Shown here one piece after another: positions 34,792 through 44,861 of a DNA stretch of 64,000 nucleotides. The translations under genes were made by a program, and so were the position numbers. Each line of letters starts with the position of its first letter. Position 1 is the stretch's first letter. The notes below the pieces were generated by a model. The model was not told the DNA's origin and searched no databases. It saw only the letters and a program-made list of their open reading frames with translations. The DNA comes from Fictibacillus gelatini DSM 15865 (lineage in GTDB: Bacteria > Bacillota > Bacilli > Bacillales > Fictibacillaceae), in contig NZ_AUMP01000001.1 in assembly GCF_000430745.1 (NCBI RefSeq), positions 310,001 to 374,000 on the forward strand. The letters are read 5' to 3'.

Positions 34792-36459
34792 TTATTTTTT
34801 ACCCTGGATATAAGCCCACTTGTAAGAGTAATCTCCACCTACAGCATGGTGGTAAATATCATGTACGTACGGCTTTTGGATATATGCGATGCCTTTTTGG
34901 TACATAGGAGAAATGGCCTGCTCTTCCATGAAAATTTTCTCCGCATCAAGAAGCATTTGATAACGTTTTTTCACATCCGCTTCTTTCAAGGCATCTTTGA
35001 TCAGCTTGTCATATTTTTTATTTGAATAGTTCATTTCATTATGAGAGTTGCCAGTTGTGAACATGTCAAGGAAGGTCATTGGATCTTTATAGTCAGGTCC
35101 CCATCCTGCAAATGACATGTCATAGTCCATTTTTTGCTCTAATACAAGTTTTTGTTTAAATGGTTGTGCTTTAATTTTAATTTTCAAGCCTGGAAGGTTT
35201 TTCTCAAGCTGGTTCTTGAGGTACTCTCCGACTTTCTTGCTGTTGTCATTGTCATAGTTTAATAGCTCGATTTCTACATTTTTCTTTCCTGTCGCTTTTA
35301 AGCCTTTTTCCCAGAGCGCTTTAGCTTTTGCAGCGTCGAACTTGCCGAAATCGCCGTTAATCTTTCGGAAATCTTCTCCGTCAGGGTTCTTCGTGAAATC
35401 TTTAGGAACTAAATAATATGCTGGTGTAGATCCATCATTTAAAATGACGTCCGCCAGACCTTTTTTATCCCAGCCCATATCAATTGCCTTGCGGATATCG
35501 GCATTTTTTAATACAGGATTTTTTTCATTCAATCTTAAGAAAAAGACGCTCGGGTCAGCAATTTTATGGAAATCAGGATTGTCTTTATATTGATCGATAA
35601 AATCCGCTTGTAGCGCTGTGCGATCAATTTGATTTGTTTCATAAAGGTTCGTTGCAGTAGCCTGATCTTTAACGACCTTCACATTGATTTCTTGAAGTTT
35701 AACTGCATCTTTATCCCAATATTGATCATTTTTCTTATATTGCCATCCTTCGTTATGTTTCCAGCTGGAAAGAACGAATGGTCCGTTATAAATCATTTTG
35801 TCTGCTTCCAGGCCATATTTATCGCCCTGAGACTTCACATATTTTTCGTTTTGCGGCATGTATGTTCCAAAAGCGGTTAATCCTAAGAAATAAGGTGTTG
35901 GAGTTTCAAGCGTAACTTTCAACGTATGATCATCAACCGCTTCAACGCCAAGCTTGTCCACTTTTCCGTAAAGCGCGTCACCTTTTGTTTGAATGGCTGT
36001 CGCATTTTTTACAGGTGCCATAATGTACGCATATTCAGAAGCTGTCTTTGGATCTACTGCTTTACGCCATGCGTAAACGAAATCTTTTGCAGTAACCGGA
36101 TCGCCGTTCGACCATTTTGCTTTTTCGTTCAAATGAAACGTGTAAACGGTTCCATCTTTGCTTACTTCATGAGATTTCGCTACACCTGGTACCGGTTCGT
36201 CTTTCGGACCAAAACGATAAAGCCCTTCGAATACGTTGTTCATGACGCGGAATGAAACAGCGTCGGATGCCTTCGCTGAATCCATTACTGGAATTTCTTC
36301 CGTATCTACTAAATTTAAAACTTGTTTGTCATCTAGTTTACCTTTGTCTCCGCCTCCGCTAGATTGGCTCGAGCCAGAGTCCTTGCCGCCGCAAGCAGTA
36401 AGGAAAACGCTCAGTGCGAGAACGAGAGTCAAAAGCAGTGACCATTTTGACTTGCTCAT
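34792..36459 (-). CDS. oppA: Oligopeptide-binding lipoprotein OppA (operon-proximal)
   Basis: The 555-residue SBP_bac_5-type binding protein has a lipoprotein signal ending in LTAC (Cys23), then a Gly/Ser/Lys spacer. It is the first gene of the opp operon and closely resembles the second paralogue at 28610-30286, including near-identical signal peptides. Peptides are bound outside the membrane and handed to OppBC; in Bacillus this system also imports Phr signalling peptides. ATG 36459 has a CAGGAGG site; the longer frame to 36567 has none. Confidence 0.95.
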   Translation of the reverse strand: MSKSKWSLLLTLVLALSVFLTACGGKDSGSSQSSGGGDKGKLDDKQVLNLVDTEEIPVMDSAKASDAVSFRVMNNVFEGLYRFGPKDEPVPGVAKSHEVSKDGTVYTFHLNEKAKWSNGDPVTAKDFVYAWRKAVDPKTASEYAYIMAPVKNATAIQTKGDALYGKVDKLGVEAVDDHTLKVTLETPTPYFLGLTAFGTYMPQNEKYVKSQGDKYGLEADKMIYNGPFVLSSWKHNEGWQYKKNDQYWDKDAVKLQEINVKVVKDQATATNLYETNQIDRTALQADFIDQYKDNPDFHKIADPSVFFLRLNEKNPVLKNADIRKAIDMGWDKKGLADVILNDGSTPAYYLVPKDFTKNPDGEDFRKINGDFGKFDAAKAKALWEKGLKATGKKNVEIELLNYDNDNSKKVGEYLKNQLEKNLPGLKIKIKAQPFKQKLVLEQKMDYDMSFAGWGPDYKDPMTFLDMFTTGNSHNEMNYSNKKYDKLIKDALKEADVKKRYQMLLDAEKIFMEEQAISPMYQKGIAYIQKPYVHDIYHHAVGGDYSYKWAYIQGKK

Positions 36460-36818
36460 GTTGTTACCTCCTGTCAACACAATGTTGTTTTTGTATCGGG
36501 CAAAGGGCCTAGTTGTCAGACATTTTACCCACATCAGTATTATACAAGTTTTCTCACTATTGTGCATTGATTTTTTTTATATAACATTACAAAACCTTGA
36601 TATTTTTACGTTTATATAACTAAAAATAGTTCTTAAGTCCTATATAAATTGACGATCATTAGCGATTTACTCCATAAAAGCGGTAAATTAAGACTATAAC
36701 TAGCAAAAATCTCACTGTCTCTGTTTTATAGGTCTTTCGGTATAATCAACTAAAGAAAATGAAAGAAAAAAACTATTCCATGATAAACTAATTATGATTA
36801 ATTCCGTTGGAGGGCATT
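36460..36818. other. Divergent promoter region between oppA and the DUF3899-like gene
   Basis: The region is AT-rich and has no gene. A plus-strand -10 candidate TATAAT lies at 36741-36746. The oppA promoter must be here on the minus strand, but I could not fix it, and no clear CodY box was seen. Confidence 0.45.
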
Positions 36819-37190
36819 ATGAAACGCTACCGAACTACCTTTTATTTAGTGATCATCACCATTCTTTTATCAGTTATATTTAATTTTATCTTTTTCCATT
36901 CTCTTTCTTTACTTGCACTCGTTAATACCCTCTTTTATTTATCGCTTGCTCTATTTCTGCTTGGTTTGTTGTTATACGTATTAAAAGGCGGATTTTTCGA
37001 TGCGATTGTTTTAAGTTTCAGGCGATTTATTAAAAAATCGGGTAAAACTAGAATGGAGGATTTTGATGAGCACCATTCAGATTCAAATTTTCTTTTATCT
37101 GAAAGAATATCCAATCGGTTGACCCGGCCGGTTTTGGGCGCAGGTTTCTTTTTGGTCTTTGTTACAACTGTTATTGCATTCTTGCTATAA
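36819..37190 (+). CDS. Membrane protein, DUF3899-like
   Basis: The 123-residue protein has two hydrophobic helices at the N-terminus (about 5-25 and 32-52), a charged middle (RRFIKKSGKTRMEDFDEHHSD) and a C-terminal helix (about 100-122). It resembles the DUF3899 family found upstream of trpS in Bacillus. Function is unknown. A TTGGAGGG site favours ATG 36819 over an earlier frame start. Confidence 0.7.
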   Translation: MKRYRTTFYLVIITILLSVIFNFIFFHSLSLLALVNTLFYLSLALFLLGLLLYVLKGGFFDAIVLSFRRFIKKSGKTRMEDFDEHHSDSNFLLSERISNRLTRPVLGAGFFLVFVTTVIAFLL

Positions 37191-37229
37191 ATTTTGTATA
37201 CTACAGTCAATAAAAAATATATTAATATG

Positions 37230-37545
37230 CGATGAAAAAGAAGAGTACATGTTTGTGAAGCTTTTATTAGCGGGTTTAGCTATTTCCCCGCTTTCAGAGA
37301 GCCTTAGGTCGGTGGAATAAGGTAGTGGATCAACATGGAATGGGCTTTGGAGCATCCAGACCGAAACCAATAAGTAATTGCATTGAAGAAATTCAAGTAG
37401 GCTCTGGCGTGTACTGTCCGCACGATAGAACGGACACCGTATAGGTTTATTTGTACGGATGAAAGAGATTCCATGATGGAATAATGAGGGTGGCACCACG
37501 GTCCATTCGTCCCTTTTGCGGGGGCGGGTGGGCCTTTTTGTATGC
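37230..37545 (+). promoter_or_regulatory. T-box riboswitch leader of trpS
   Basis: The leader contains the AGAGAGCC element in stem I, a region around 37335-37360 with TGG codons suitable as the specifier (tryptophan), the conserved T-box sequence AGGGTGGCACCACGG at 37487-37501 and a terminator stem behind it. Uncharged tRNA-Trp would pair with the T-box bulge and prevent termination, raising trpS expression when charging falls. The match to known T-box architecture is strong; the exact specifier triplet is inferred. Confidence 0.93.
37500..37540 (+). terminator. T-box terminator of trpS
   Basis: GGTCCATTCGTCCC pairs with GGGGGCGGGTGGGCC and is followed by TTTTTG. The 5' arm overlaps the T-box sequence, as expected for terminator/antiterminator switching. 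Confidence 0.85.
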
Positions 37546-37558
37546 TTTGCATTATTAA

Positions 37559-38575
<1,017 letters not shown>

Positions 38576-38580
38576 CATGG

Positions 38581-38618
38581 AAAAGCAACGGCAGTTCATC
38601 ACTTGCCGTTGCTTTTTC
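38581..38618. terminator. Bidirectional terminator between trpS and yjbA
   Basis: AAAAGCAACGGCA / TGCCGTTGCTTTTT, 6 bp after the trpS stop, between convergent genes. Confidence 0.9.
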
Positions 38619-39364
38619 TAATTAACATGTGTTCCATTTTCAAGTTCCCATATTTTTTCAAAGTATGGCTGCCCTTTTATCAGCCTTTCACAGAGGGCGT
38701 AATGCCCATCGGACCAGCCGTTTTTTAATTCGTTATATAATGCCTGCCATGCTTCTTCAAAGTCCATCGTTTGAATCCGCATATACTCCTCCGGCATCCA
38801 TTCGGTACACCAATAACGGACTTCTGCCACATTTTTCGTTGTATGGAGCTGGTCTAACACCATGAATAGCAGCTGTTTTAGCTGTCTTTCTTTCCTTGTC
38901 AAACCTCTCATTAGTTCTGCTTCTGGAGACAGAATATGATGTTCTTTCGTTTCTTCTTTTGGATAAAAAGGATATGATTTCATTTCGAGCTGCTCGGCCA
39001 TTTCAAACACGAGCTGTTCTTGTCTTGGAATTAAACGGCTTTTGCGAATTGGAATACGATATCCCATCGTATCGACGACAAGCGATTTTTTTTCGTCTGT
39101 AATGATAAAACAATATTCTAGTTGAACTCGTTGATTGTTTTTTCTTACATACGCTTTTTGATAGACTTCTTCTAAAAGCGCATCGGGGAGATCGCTTAAA
39201 TCATTTTCAATGTAATGAAAAAGTGCAGAATCAATCTTCGTAATTGGAACCTGGTCGAGCAATTCGATAAAGTCGTCTTTTCTCCACTCATGGAACTCAC
39301 AAACGTTATAGCCGTTTTCTTCTCCTTCAAACCAGTTCACCCAAACATCGCGTAAATACAACAT
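38618..39364 (-). CDS. yjbA: YjbA-like protein (DUF3603)
   Basis: The 248-residue cytoplasmic protein has no recognised catalytic motif. The N-terminus ([26 protein letters not shown]) is characteristic of YjbA of B. subtilis, which also lies next to trpS. Function is unknown. ATG 39364 is chosen because GAGGGG lies upstream; a TTG two codons earlier overlaps that site. Confidence 0.88.
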   Translation of the reverse strand: MLYLRDVWVNWFEGEENGYNVCEFHEWRKDDFIELLDQVPITKIDSALFHYIENDLSDLPDALLEEVYQKAYVRKNNQRVQLEYCFIITDEKKSLVVDTMGYRIPIRKSRLIPRQEQLVFEMAEQLEMKSYPFYPKEETKEHHILSPEAELMRGLTRKERQLKQLLFMVLDQLHTTKNVAEVRYWCTEWMPEEYMRIQTMDFEEAWQALYNELKNGWSDGHYALCERLIKGQPYFEKIWELENGTHVN

Positions 39365-39494
39365 TTGCAACCCCTCACTTAACCGTTTGTTTAAAAACAG
39401 TATGGTCAGAGGTCGTCCAATTTATTCTAATTGATGATGAATAATCCTATAGTTCCTTTTTCTCCATCTACTTGAAAAAGGGTGGAATCGCTGT

Positions 39495-39526
39495 AAAACC
39501 CGATTTTCTAATGAAAATCGGGTTTT
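39495..39526 (-). terminator. Terminator of the fabH-fabF operon
   Basis: AAAACCCGATTTTC / GAAAATCGGGTTTT with a 4-bp loop lies 4 bp past the fabF stop. Confidence 0.92.
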
Positions 39527-39530
39527 ACAT

Positions 39531-40769
39531 TTATTCTGTATATTTTTTAAAGACAAGTGAAGCGTTGTGCCCGCCAAAGCCTAATGAGTTGCTTAATACA
39601 GCGTTGACATTTGCTTTGCGCGCTTCATTTGGAACATAATCGAGATCGCATTCTGGATCCGGCGTTTCGTAATTTATCGTCGGTGGAAGAATGCCTTCTT
39701 CGATTGCTTTTACAGAGAAGATTGCTTCAATTCCACCGGCTGCCCCTAAAAGATGGCCGGTCATCGATTTTGTTGAGCTTACCGCTAGCTTATAGGCATG
39801 GTCGCCAAATACGGCTTTAATAGCTGCTGTTTCATATTTATCATTATAGTCTGTACTAGTGCCATGAGCATTAATATAGTCGATATCTTCAAACTTTAAT
39901 CCGGCATCTAAAACCGCTTGTTTCATCGCCCGTGCGCCGCCCTCTCCTTCTGGAGCCGGCGCGGTAATGTGATACGCATCTCCTGTTGCCCCGTATCCAA
40001 CGATTTCAGCATAAATTTTCGCACCGCGTTTTTTCGCAAATTCTAATTCTTCAAGAACAAGAATGCCTGCTCCTTCGCCAATGACAAATCCATCACGATT
40101 CGCATCAAAAGGGCGGCTTGCCGTTTGCGGATCCGGATTTAAAGAAAGGGCTGTTGCCTGGCAGAATCCGGCAAGCGCCATATCGGTAATCGGCGCTTCT
40201 GAACCGCCTGTAATCATGACATCCGCATCACCACGCTCGATCACTTTAAACGCATCGCCAATCGAGTTGGCCCCGGACGCACATGCTGTCACCGTACAAG
40301 AGTTGATCCCTTTGGCGCCTAACATAATCGATACTTGTCCGCTTGCCATGTCAGGAATCATCATCGGAACGAAAAACGGTGTCACCCGTCGGTATCCCTT
40401 TTCTTCAAAAATGCGGAATTGTTGCTCATATGTATCCATTCCGCCAATTCCTGAACCGATCCAAACTCCGACACGCGGTGCAATATCTTCTGTAATTTCA
40501 AGGTTTGCATCTTTTACAGCCATTTGCGTTGATGCTACTGCAAATTGAGTAAAGCGATCCATTTTTCGCGCTTCTTTTCGATCGATAAATTGATGCGGGT
40601 CAAACTCATTTGCTTCAGATGCTACTTTTACTGGAAACTTTGAAGCATCACGGCGTGTGAGTTCCCCAATACCAGATTGGCCGGCAATGATTCGTTTCCA
40701 AATTTCTTCAACGCTGTTTCCAAGTGAAGTAACAGCTCCCAATCCTGTGACAACTACACGTCTTTTCAT
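39531..40769 (-). CDS. fabF: Beta-ketoacyl-ACP synthase II
   Basis: FabF extends acyl-ACP by condensation with malonyl-ACP. The 412-residue thiolase-fold enzyme has catalytic Cys163 in TACASGANS and the two catalytic His regions [11 protein letters not shown] and [14 protein letters not shown]. An AAAGGAG site precedes the ATG. It follows fabH by 39 bp and is transcribed with it under FapR control. Confidence 0.97.
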   Translation of the reverse strand: MKRRVVVTGLGAVTSLGNSVEEIWKRIIAGQSGIGELTRRDASKFPVKVASEANEFDPHQFIDRKEARKMDRFTQFAVASTQMAVKDANLEITEDIAPRVGVWIGSGIGGMDTYEQQFRIFEEKGYRRVTPFFVPMMIPDMASGQVSIMLGAKGINSCTVTACASGANSIGDAFKVIERGDADVMITGGSEAPITDMALAGFCQATALSLNPDPQTASRPFDANRDGFVIGEGAGILVLEELEFAKKRGAKIYAEIVGYGATGDAYHITAPAPEGEGGARAMKQAVLDAGLKFEDIDYINAHGTSTDYNDKYETAAIKAVFGDHAYKLAVSSTKSMTGHLLGAAGGIEAIFSVKAIEEGILPPTINYETPDPECDLDYVPNEARKANVNAVLSNSLGFGGHNASLVFKKYTE

Positions 40770-40808
40770 AATAGAAACAACTCTCCTTTATCTTATACAT
40801 TCCATCAT

Positions 40809-41741
40809 TTATTTACCCCATTTAAGCAGGACGGCACCCCATGTCAATCCTCCGCCGAATCCAACGAGGACAACGACATCATCGTCTTTTATCTTACCAT
40901 CTTTTAACGCATCTACCAAAGCCATTGGTATAGAAGCTGATGATGTATTTCCGTACTTATTAACGGTAACGGCCATTTTGTCTTCCGGTAATTCCAACCG
41001 TTGTCTTGATGCTTCCATAATTCGAATATTGGCTTGATGAGGAATAAGATAATCGACATCCTCTTTCGTCAAACCGGCTCTTTCCACTACTTTTAAGGAA
41101 GATTCCCCCATTTGACGGACTGCAAATTTAAACACTTCACGGCCGTTCATTTTAATGTATTTATCCTGGTAAAGGTGTTTTGCTCCTGAGCCGGCCGCAC
41201 CGATATCAAAGGACAATATCCCTCTTCCTTCAGAAACGGTTGAAATGACTGCCGCTCCTGCACCATCACCGAACAGAACGGCGGTATTTCGGTCTTCCCA
41301 ATCTGTTATTTTTGATAGTTTCTCTACACCGACGACAAGGACATTTTTGTATGTGCCCGATTCAATAAATTGTTTCGCCGTTACCATTCCATACATAAAG
41401 CCAGCACAGGCTGCACTGATGTCCATAGCGGCCGCGTTCATTGCACCGAGTCTGTCCTGGATCAGGCAGGCTACGGAAGGAAATGGATGATCCGGTGTTA
41501 CTGTTGCAACAAGAATTAAATCGATATCTTTTGCTGTAAGACCAGCATCTTCAATTGCCTCTTTTGCCGCATATTCGGCCATATGAGACGAATCGATTTC
41601 ATCCGGTGCAATTCTTCGTTCTTCAATACCAGTACGTGTACGAATCCACTCATCACTCGTATCAACCATTTGTTCTAAATCAAAGTTTGTTAACACTTTT
41701 TCAGGGACATAACTGCCTAAGCCAATTATTCCTGCATTCAT
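40809..41741 (-). CDS. fabH: Beta-ketoacyl-ACP synthase III
   Basis: FabH starts fatty acid synthesis by condensing acetyl-CoA or branched acyl-CoA with malonyl-ACP. The 310-residue protein has the Cys112-His235-Asn265 triad (SAACAGF, PHQANIR, NKYGNTS). ATG 41741 has an AAGGGG site; the frame extends 7 codons upstream without one. In B. subtilis the matching gene is fabHA. Its promoter overlaps a FapR operator at 41801-41817. Confidence 0.97.
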   Translation of the reverse strand: MNAGIIGLGSYVPEKVLTNFDLEQMVDTSDEWIRTRTGIEERRIAPDEIDSSHMAEYAAKEAIEDAGLTAKDIDLILVATVTPDHPFPSVACLIQDRLGAMNAAAMDISAACAGFMYGMVTAKQFIESGTYKNVLVVGVEKLSKITDWEDRNTAVLFGDGAGAAVISTVSEGRGILSFDIGAAGSGAKHLYQDKYIKMNGREVFKFAVRQMGESSLKVVERAGLTKEDVDYLIPHQANIRIMEASRQRLELPEDKMAVTVNKYGNTSSASIPMALVDALKDGKIKDDDVVVLVGFGGGLTWGAVLLKWGK

Positions 41742-41800
41742 TTTAACTACCCCTTTTGTCAACTCTTTTTTTCAAGCGTATAGCACTTTAGTATCAAACT

Positions 41801-41817
41801 TTATGACCTGGTACTAA
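41801..41817 (-). promoter_or_regulatory. FapR operator of fabH-fabF
   Basis: On the minus strand TTAGTACCAGGTCATAA matches the FapR operator type, a 17-bp inverted repeat starting TTAGTACC. It lies immediately after the -10 box, where FapR binding would block transcription until malonyl-CoA rises. Confidence 0.8.
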
Positions 41818-41845
41818 TTTTATGTTAAAATTTTATTTTTGTAAA
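41817..41845 (-). promoter_or_regulatory. Sigma A promoter of fabH-fabF
   Basis: On the minus strand TTTACA (41840-41845) and TAAAAT (41817-41822) are separated by 17 bp. The FapR box begins at the -10 element. Confidence 0.7.
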
Positions 41846-41943
41846 GAAACATGAGGAACGACACACGTTATAAATTGTCCGGCATATTGTATGGTGAGAG
41901 AACAATTTGTGCAGGAGTATAAACTTTCGCGGGAGTGAGATGT

Positions 41944-42225
41944 ATGCACTTTGATCCAAACGGATATCACCATCCTCCACATATGCGCGGTGGACACCCT
42001 CCTGGAATGAGACAAGAAATGATGGCTCCTCCAGTACCACGGCCTATTCCGATGAGGTTTAGAGGAGAAGGGTTTAATCCTTACGTTCGGCAAAGCTTTC
42101 TTGATAACTTTCGAACAAGGGAGGGAACAATAGATTATAATAAAATGATCGCGGTCATTGATCAAACCATGAAGGTTGCCCAACGAGTTTCCCCACTATT
42201 ATCTATTTTCAAGAAAAAAGAGTAG
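41944..42225 (+). CDS. YppG-like His/Pro/Met-rich small protein
   Basis: The 93-residue product has an N-terminal half rich in His, Pro, Met and Gly (MHFDPNGYHHPPHMRGGHPPGMR) and a C-terminal half with an amphipathic helix region (IAVIDQTMKVAQRVSPLLSIF). That layout resembles YppG-like spore-associated proteins of Bacillus. A GGGAG site favours ATG 41944. It is divergent from fabH and convergent with comZ. Confidence 0.65.
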   Translation: MHFDPNGYHHPPHMRGGHPPGMRQEMMAPPVPRPIPMRFRGEGFNPYVRQSFLDNFRTREGTIDYNKMIAVIDQTMKVAQRVSPLLSIFKKKE

Positions 42226-42252
42226 AGAGCCGCACCTTAAAGGTTGGCTCTC
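42225..42252. terminator. Hairpin between the YppG-like gene and comZ
   Basis: GAGAGCC(GC)ACCTT / AGGT(T)GGCTCTC lies between convergent genes. The T tail is short. Confidence 0.65.
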
Positions 42253-42258
42253 ATTTAA

Positions 42259-42438
42259 TTAGCGCGCATTTTTCTTTCCTAATTCATAAGCCTCATTCAA
42301 TATTTTTACCGCAAGACCCATCATTGGTTGAATATCCGCCATCGTGACATTAACCCCTTTTTGTCTGAGCCATGATTTTCCTTCAGGCAAATATTTCATG
42401 ACGATTTGCATAAGCCTTAAATTCACTTCTGGATTCAT
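42259..42438 (-). CDS. comZ: ComG operon repressor ComZ
   Basis: ComZ is a small repressor of the late competence operon comG in B. subtilis. The 59-residue protein shows the family pattern LMQIVMKYLPEG...MADIQPMMGL...AYELGK. ATG 42438 is chosen because GGAGGTAAAAAAG precedes it; the upstream ATG overlaps that site. In B. subtilis comZ follows the positive regulator med, but no med-like gene is present here. Confidence 0.85.
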   Translation of the reverse strand: MNPEVNLRLMQIVMKYLPEGKSWLRQKGVNVTMADIQPMMGLAVKILNEAYELGKKNAR

Positions 42439-42558
42439 CTTTTTTACCTCCATATTGATTTCACCAATAATGTAATGCGCTTATAAGTCACTAAAATATA
42501 TAATGCATACTTCCTCTTATTTGTGTGGACAAATCGGCAGCATTTTTTGACGAAGGTG

Positions 42559-43458
42559 CTAGCGTTTTTGCCTGTTAAATATTGTCCGTTCGCTATGGCG
42601 CATTTGTTTTTTAATCCCCTCTTCTACCGTCGTTCTTGGTTGAAAGCCAAGATCGTTTTTTGCCAATTTCCCAGAAATCATCATGTTTCTTTTTTCTTTA
42701 GGCAAATGCTCTACTTTTACTGATAATGCTTCCAATCCTCTCTTCCACTCGTCTCGCTTCCCGCTCGAGATATTGTATATTGCATTTTCAACCGGCTGCT
42801 TGGCAGCTAAATAAATGGATTCAACCGCATCCTCAACATATAAAACGTCCTCGGTTACCGAATCTTTTTCAAATTTGCACGAGTCTCCTTTAATCCTTGA
42901 ATTAATAATGTTTTGAAACGTCATATCTCCTGGCTGCCACGGTCCATATACGGTAGGCAAGCGAAGAATGACAAACGGTATATTTTTTTCAGCCGAACGA
43001 ACATGAACGTAATTTTCTTCCGTTAACTTAATTAGTCCGTATAACGTTTCAGGATTAGTCGCTGAAGTTTCCGTCACTTCGCCATGACGTTTTCCATAAA
43101 CTTCATAAGAGGATACAAAGATGAGTTTCGTTTTTTTCGATGGGATCGCGTCATAAATTCGCTTTAACCTCTCAATATGTTGTTTGACATAATGTTCAAT
43201 GTTGTGCCATCTGCAGTTTGGACGAACGGTACAGGCTAAGTGAAATATAACGTCTACACCTTTTAAATGCTTTTTCATATTTGTTTTTTCAATAGGCTCA
43301 TTAATAAACTCGAAACACGCATTTCTTCCAATATAATCTAACTTTTCGGTGTTTTCTGTCCCGTCAATGCCGATCACTTCGATTTCATCCTCTAGAAACC
43401 TTGCACATAAATGCGAGCCGATAAATCCGCCTGCACCTGTAACGATTACTTTTCTCAT
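42559..43458 (-). CDS. NAD-dependent epimerase/dehydratase (extended SDR)
   Basis: The 299-residue protein has the N-terminal NAD-binding motif TGAGGFIGSHL and the catalytic Ser-Tyr-x3-Lys pattern (VSSYEVYG and YGLIKL). The family converts nucleotide sugars or related substrates; the substrate is unknown. No sugar biosynthesis genes are adjacent. It lies between comZ and an alpha/beta hydrolase-like gene. Confidence 0.85.
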   Translation of the reverse strand: MRKVIVTGAGGFIGSHLCARFLEDEIEVIGIDGTENTEKLDYIGRNACFEFINEPIEKTNMKKHLKGVDVIFHLACTVRPNCRWHNIEHYVKQHIERLKRIYDAIPSKKTKLIFVSSYEVYGKRHGEVTETSATNPETLYGLIKLTEENYVHVRSAEKNIPFVILRLPTVYGPWQPGDMTFQNIINSRIKGDSCKFEKDSVTEDVLYVEDAVESIYLAAKQPVENAIYNISSGKRDEWKRGLEALSVKVEHLPKEKRNMMISGKLAKNDLGFQPRTTVEEGIKKQMRHSERTIFNRQKR

Positions 43459-43525
43459 ACGAAGCCCCCGTTTCTTTTCCTCTCTTTATATCGTATTGTT
43501 TAAATTTCGAAACTTAACTTGTCTT

Positions 43526-43561
43526 CTGAACAAAATTGCTTCGCAAGCAACTTTTGTTCAG
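43526..43561. repeat. Long hairpin without terminator tail
   Basis: CTGAACAAAA-TTGCTT / AAGCAA-(C)-TTTTGTTCAG forms a 16-bp stem with one bulge and a 3-bp CGC loop. It stands free between the SDR gene and the next terminator and has no T run. Confidence 0.65.
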
Positions 43562-43603
43562 GAGCGAGTGACTTGCAAATATTTTTTTCTCATCTTATGA
43601 AGC

Positions 43604-43630
43604 AAAAAATCCCTACGAATCGTCATAGGG
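43604..43630 (-). terminator. Terminator of the alpha/beta hydrolase-like gene
   Basis: On the minus strand CCCTA...ACGA / TCGTAGGG is followed by ATTTTTTGC, 5 bp past the stop. Confidence 0.7.
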
Positions 43631-43635
43631 GGTGT

Positions 43636-44391
43636 TTATACTTCCTTTTCATATAGTTTATAGAAGTCTGTTATGTTGCCAAGTGACAGCCTTTTTTCAG
43701 GTAAATGAATAGATAGTTCAATTGGAGCATGAAGATGGTAGCGGATTTCTTCATATTTGCGGCTATGCACTTTAAAAGGAAATTGTACGCCGCTCGCTGC
43801 ATGCCATATTTTCACTGGAACAGCCGATTGGTATGCGGAAAGATCAGCAAGCGTTTCAACGAACGGTTCAACATTTTTATTAGCGATTCCATAGGCCGCA
43901 CCAATCTCTTTGACCGTTTGTTTATAAAATAGCCGATTCAGTTTCATCTGGTAAAAATGTCCTTTTAAATCAAGACAAGGGTTGATCAATAGGCAAGAGC
44001 GAATATTCCCCTGCATCTCTTCCATTAATTTCAAGGCAACAAGGGCTCCCATCCCTTCAGCAAGCAAATGGATTTTTGGATTTAAAATTTCGGATTTAAT
44101 CACATGATGATACAGTCTTTTTGCCAGAGTTATAGCTTTCGGGCTGCCCCAGTTTCGCCCATATAAGTTTGAATAAAAACATGTATATCCTCTATTTCTT
44201 AAATGTTGGATCAACCATAATCGTTCGTTTTGTTTCCAAAGGCTTGTTTTTTCATCTACAAAATGGTTAAGGTCACCAAGGATCATCACGCCGAATCCGC
44301 TTGGCTTTTTTGGAAGATGGATGACGTTCCACTGGCCATCTACATTAAAAAATCGTTCTTCAATACTCACGTTTCTCCCCCATTTGGTCAT
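43636..44391 (-). CDS. Alpha/beta hydrolase-fold protein lacking the nucleophile serine (YjaU-like)
   Basis: The 251-residue protein has the strand and loop pattern of alpha/beta hydrolases (GFGVMILGDLNHF, YSNLYGRNWG). The nucleophile elbow, expected as GxSxG, reads AEGMG (LLAEGMGALVAL): the first Gly is Ala and the Ser is Gly. Classical esterase catalysis is therefore unlikely, and the protein may be a binding or scaffolding relative. The position between yjzD and the comZ region matches yjaU of B. subtilis. Confidence 0.7.
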   Translation of the reverse strand: MTKWGRNVSIEERFFNVDGQWNVIHLPKKPSGFGVMILGDLNHFVDEKTSLWKQNERLWLIQHLRNRGYTCFYSNLYGRNWGSPKAITLAKRLYHHVIKSEILNPKIHLLAEGMGALVALKLMEEMQGNIRSCLLINPCLDLKGHFYQMKLNRLFYKQTVKEIGAAYGIANKNVEPFVETLADLSAYQSAVPVKIWHAASGVQFPFKVHSRKYEEIRYHLHAPIELSIHLPEKRLSLGNITDFYKLYEKEV

Positions 44392-44616
44392 TTTAAAGTG
44401 TCATAAAATACGTTTAAAACAACCTTTTTAAGCTATTTCTTCTCTAATGTATGCAGGGGAGTATCATTCGACAAAGAAAAATGTCTAAATTGATTCATAT
44501 AAATTTAACATTATTGTGAAATTCAGTTTTACATGATTTGCACCCTTTTCTAATGAAGCAAGTTTTGTTAAGATGAGAGTAGATCAATCCGTTTACATAA
44601 AGTTGAGGTGAAAGTT

Positions 44617-44796
44617 ATGCGTTTTATTTGGACTTTAATATGGTCGTTTTTGTTAAGCAATATGGCTTTTTATGTGTTAGGTTCAATGCAAGGTGGTAAA
44701 TTCGATTTTACAACGGCGTCCATTTTTGGAGTGGTTTTCGCGCTTTTTATAACGGTAGTTGGTGAAATGCTTCCAAAAGAAGCCGAAGAGCATTAA
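44617..44796 (+). CDS. yjzD: YjzD-like membrane protein (DUF2929)
   Basis: The 59-residue protein has two hydrophobic helices (about 2-22 and 32-50) and an acidic tail (PKEAEEH). Length and position match yjzD of B. subtilis. A TTGAGGTG site favours ATG 44617. Function is unknown. Confidence 0.8.
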   Translation: MRFIWTLIWSFLLSNMAFYVLGSMQGGKFDFTTASIFGVVFALFITVVGEMLPKEAEEH

Positions 44797-44801
44797 ATAG
44801 C

Positions 44802-44832
44802 AGCCCTAAGCACCTGGTGTAGGGCTTTTTTT
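44802..44832 (+). terminator. Terminator of yjzD
   Basis: AGCCCTA(AG)CACC / GGTG(T)AGGGCT is followed by seven T residues, 6 bp after the stop. Confidence 0.92.
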
Positions 44833-44861
44833 CATACTGTTTTTTGGGGGGGAGAAAAGCG

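Noticed and set aside
37230-37545. Reading the trpS leader as a small gene
   Set aside because: The T-box motif and terminator explain the whole stretch as RNA, and the open frames lack start signals.
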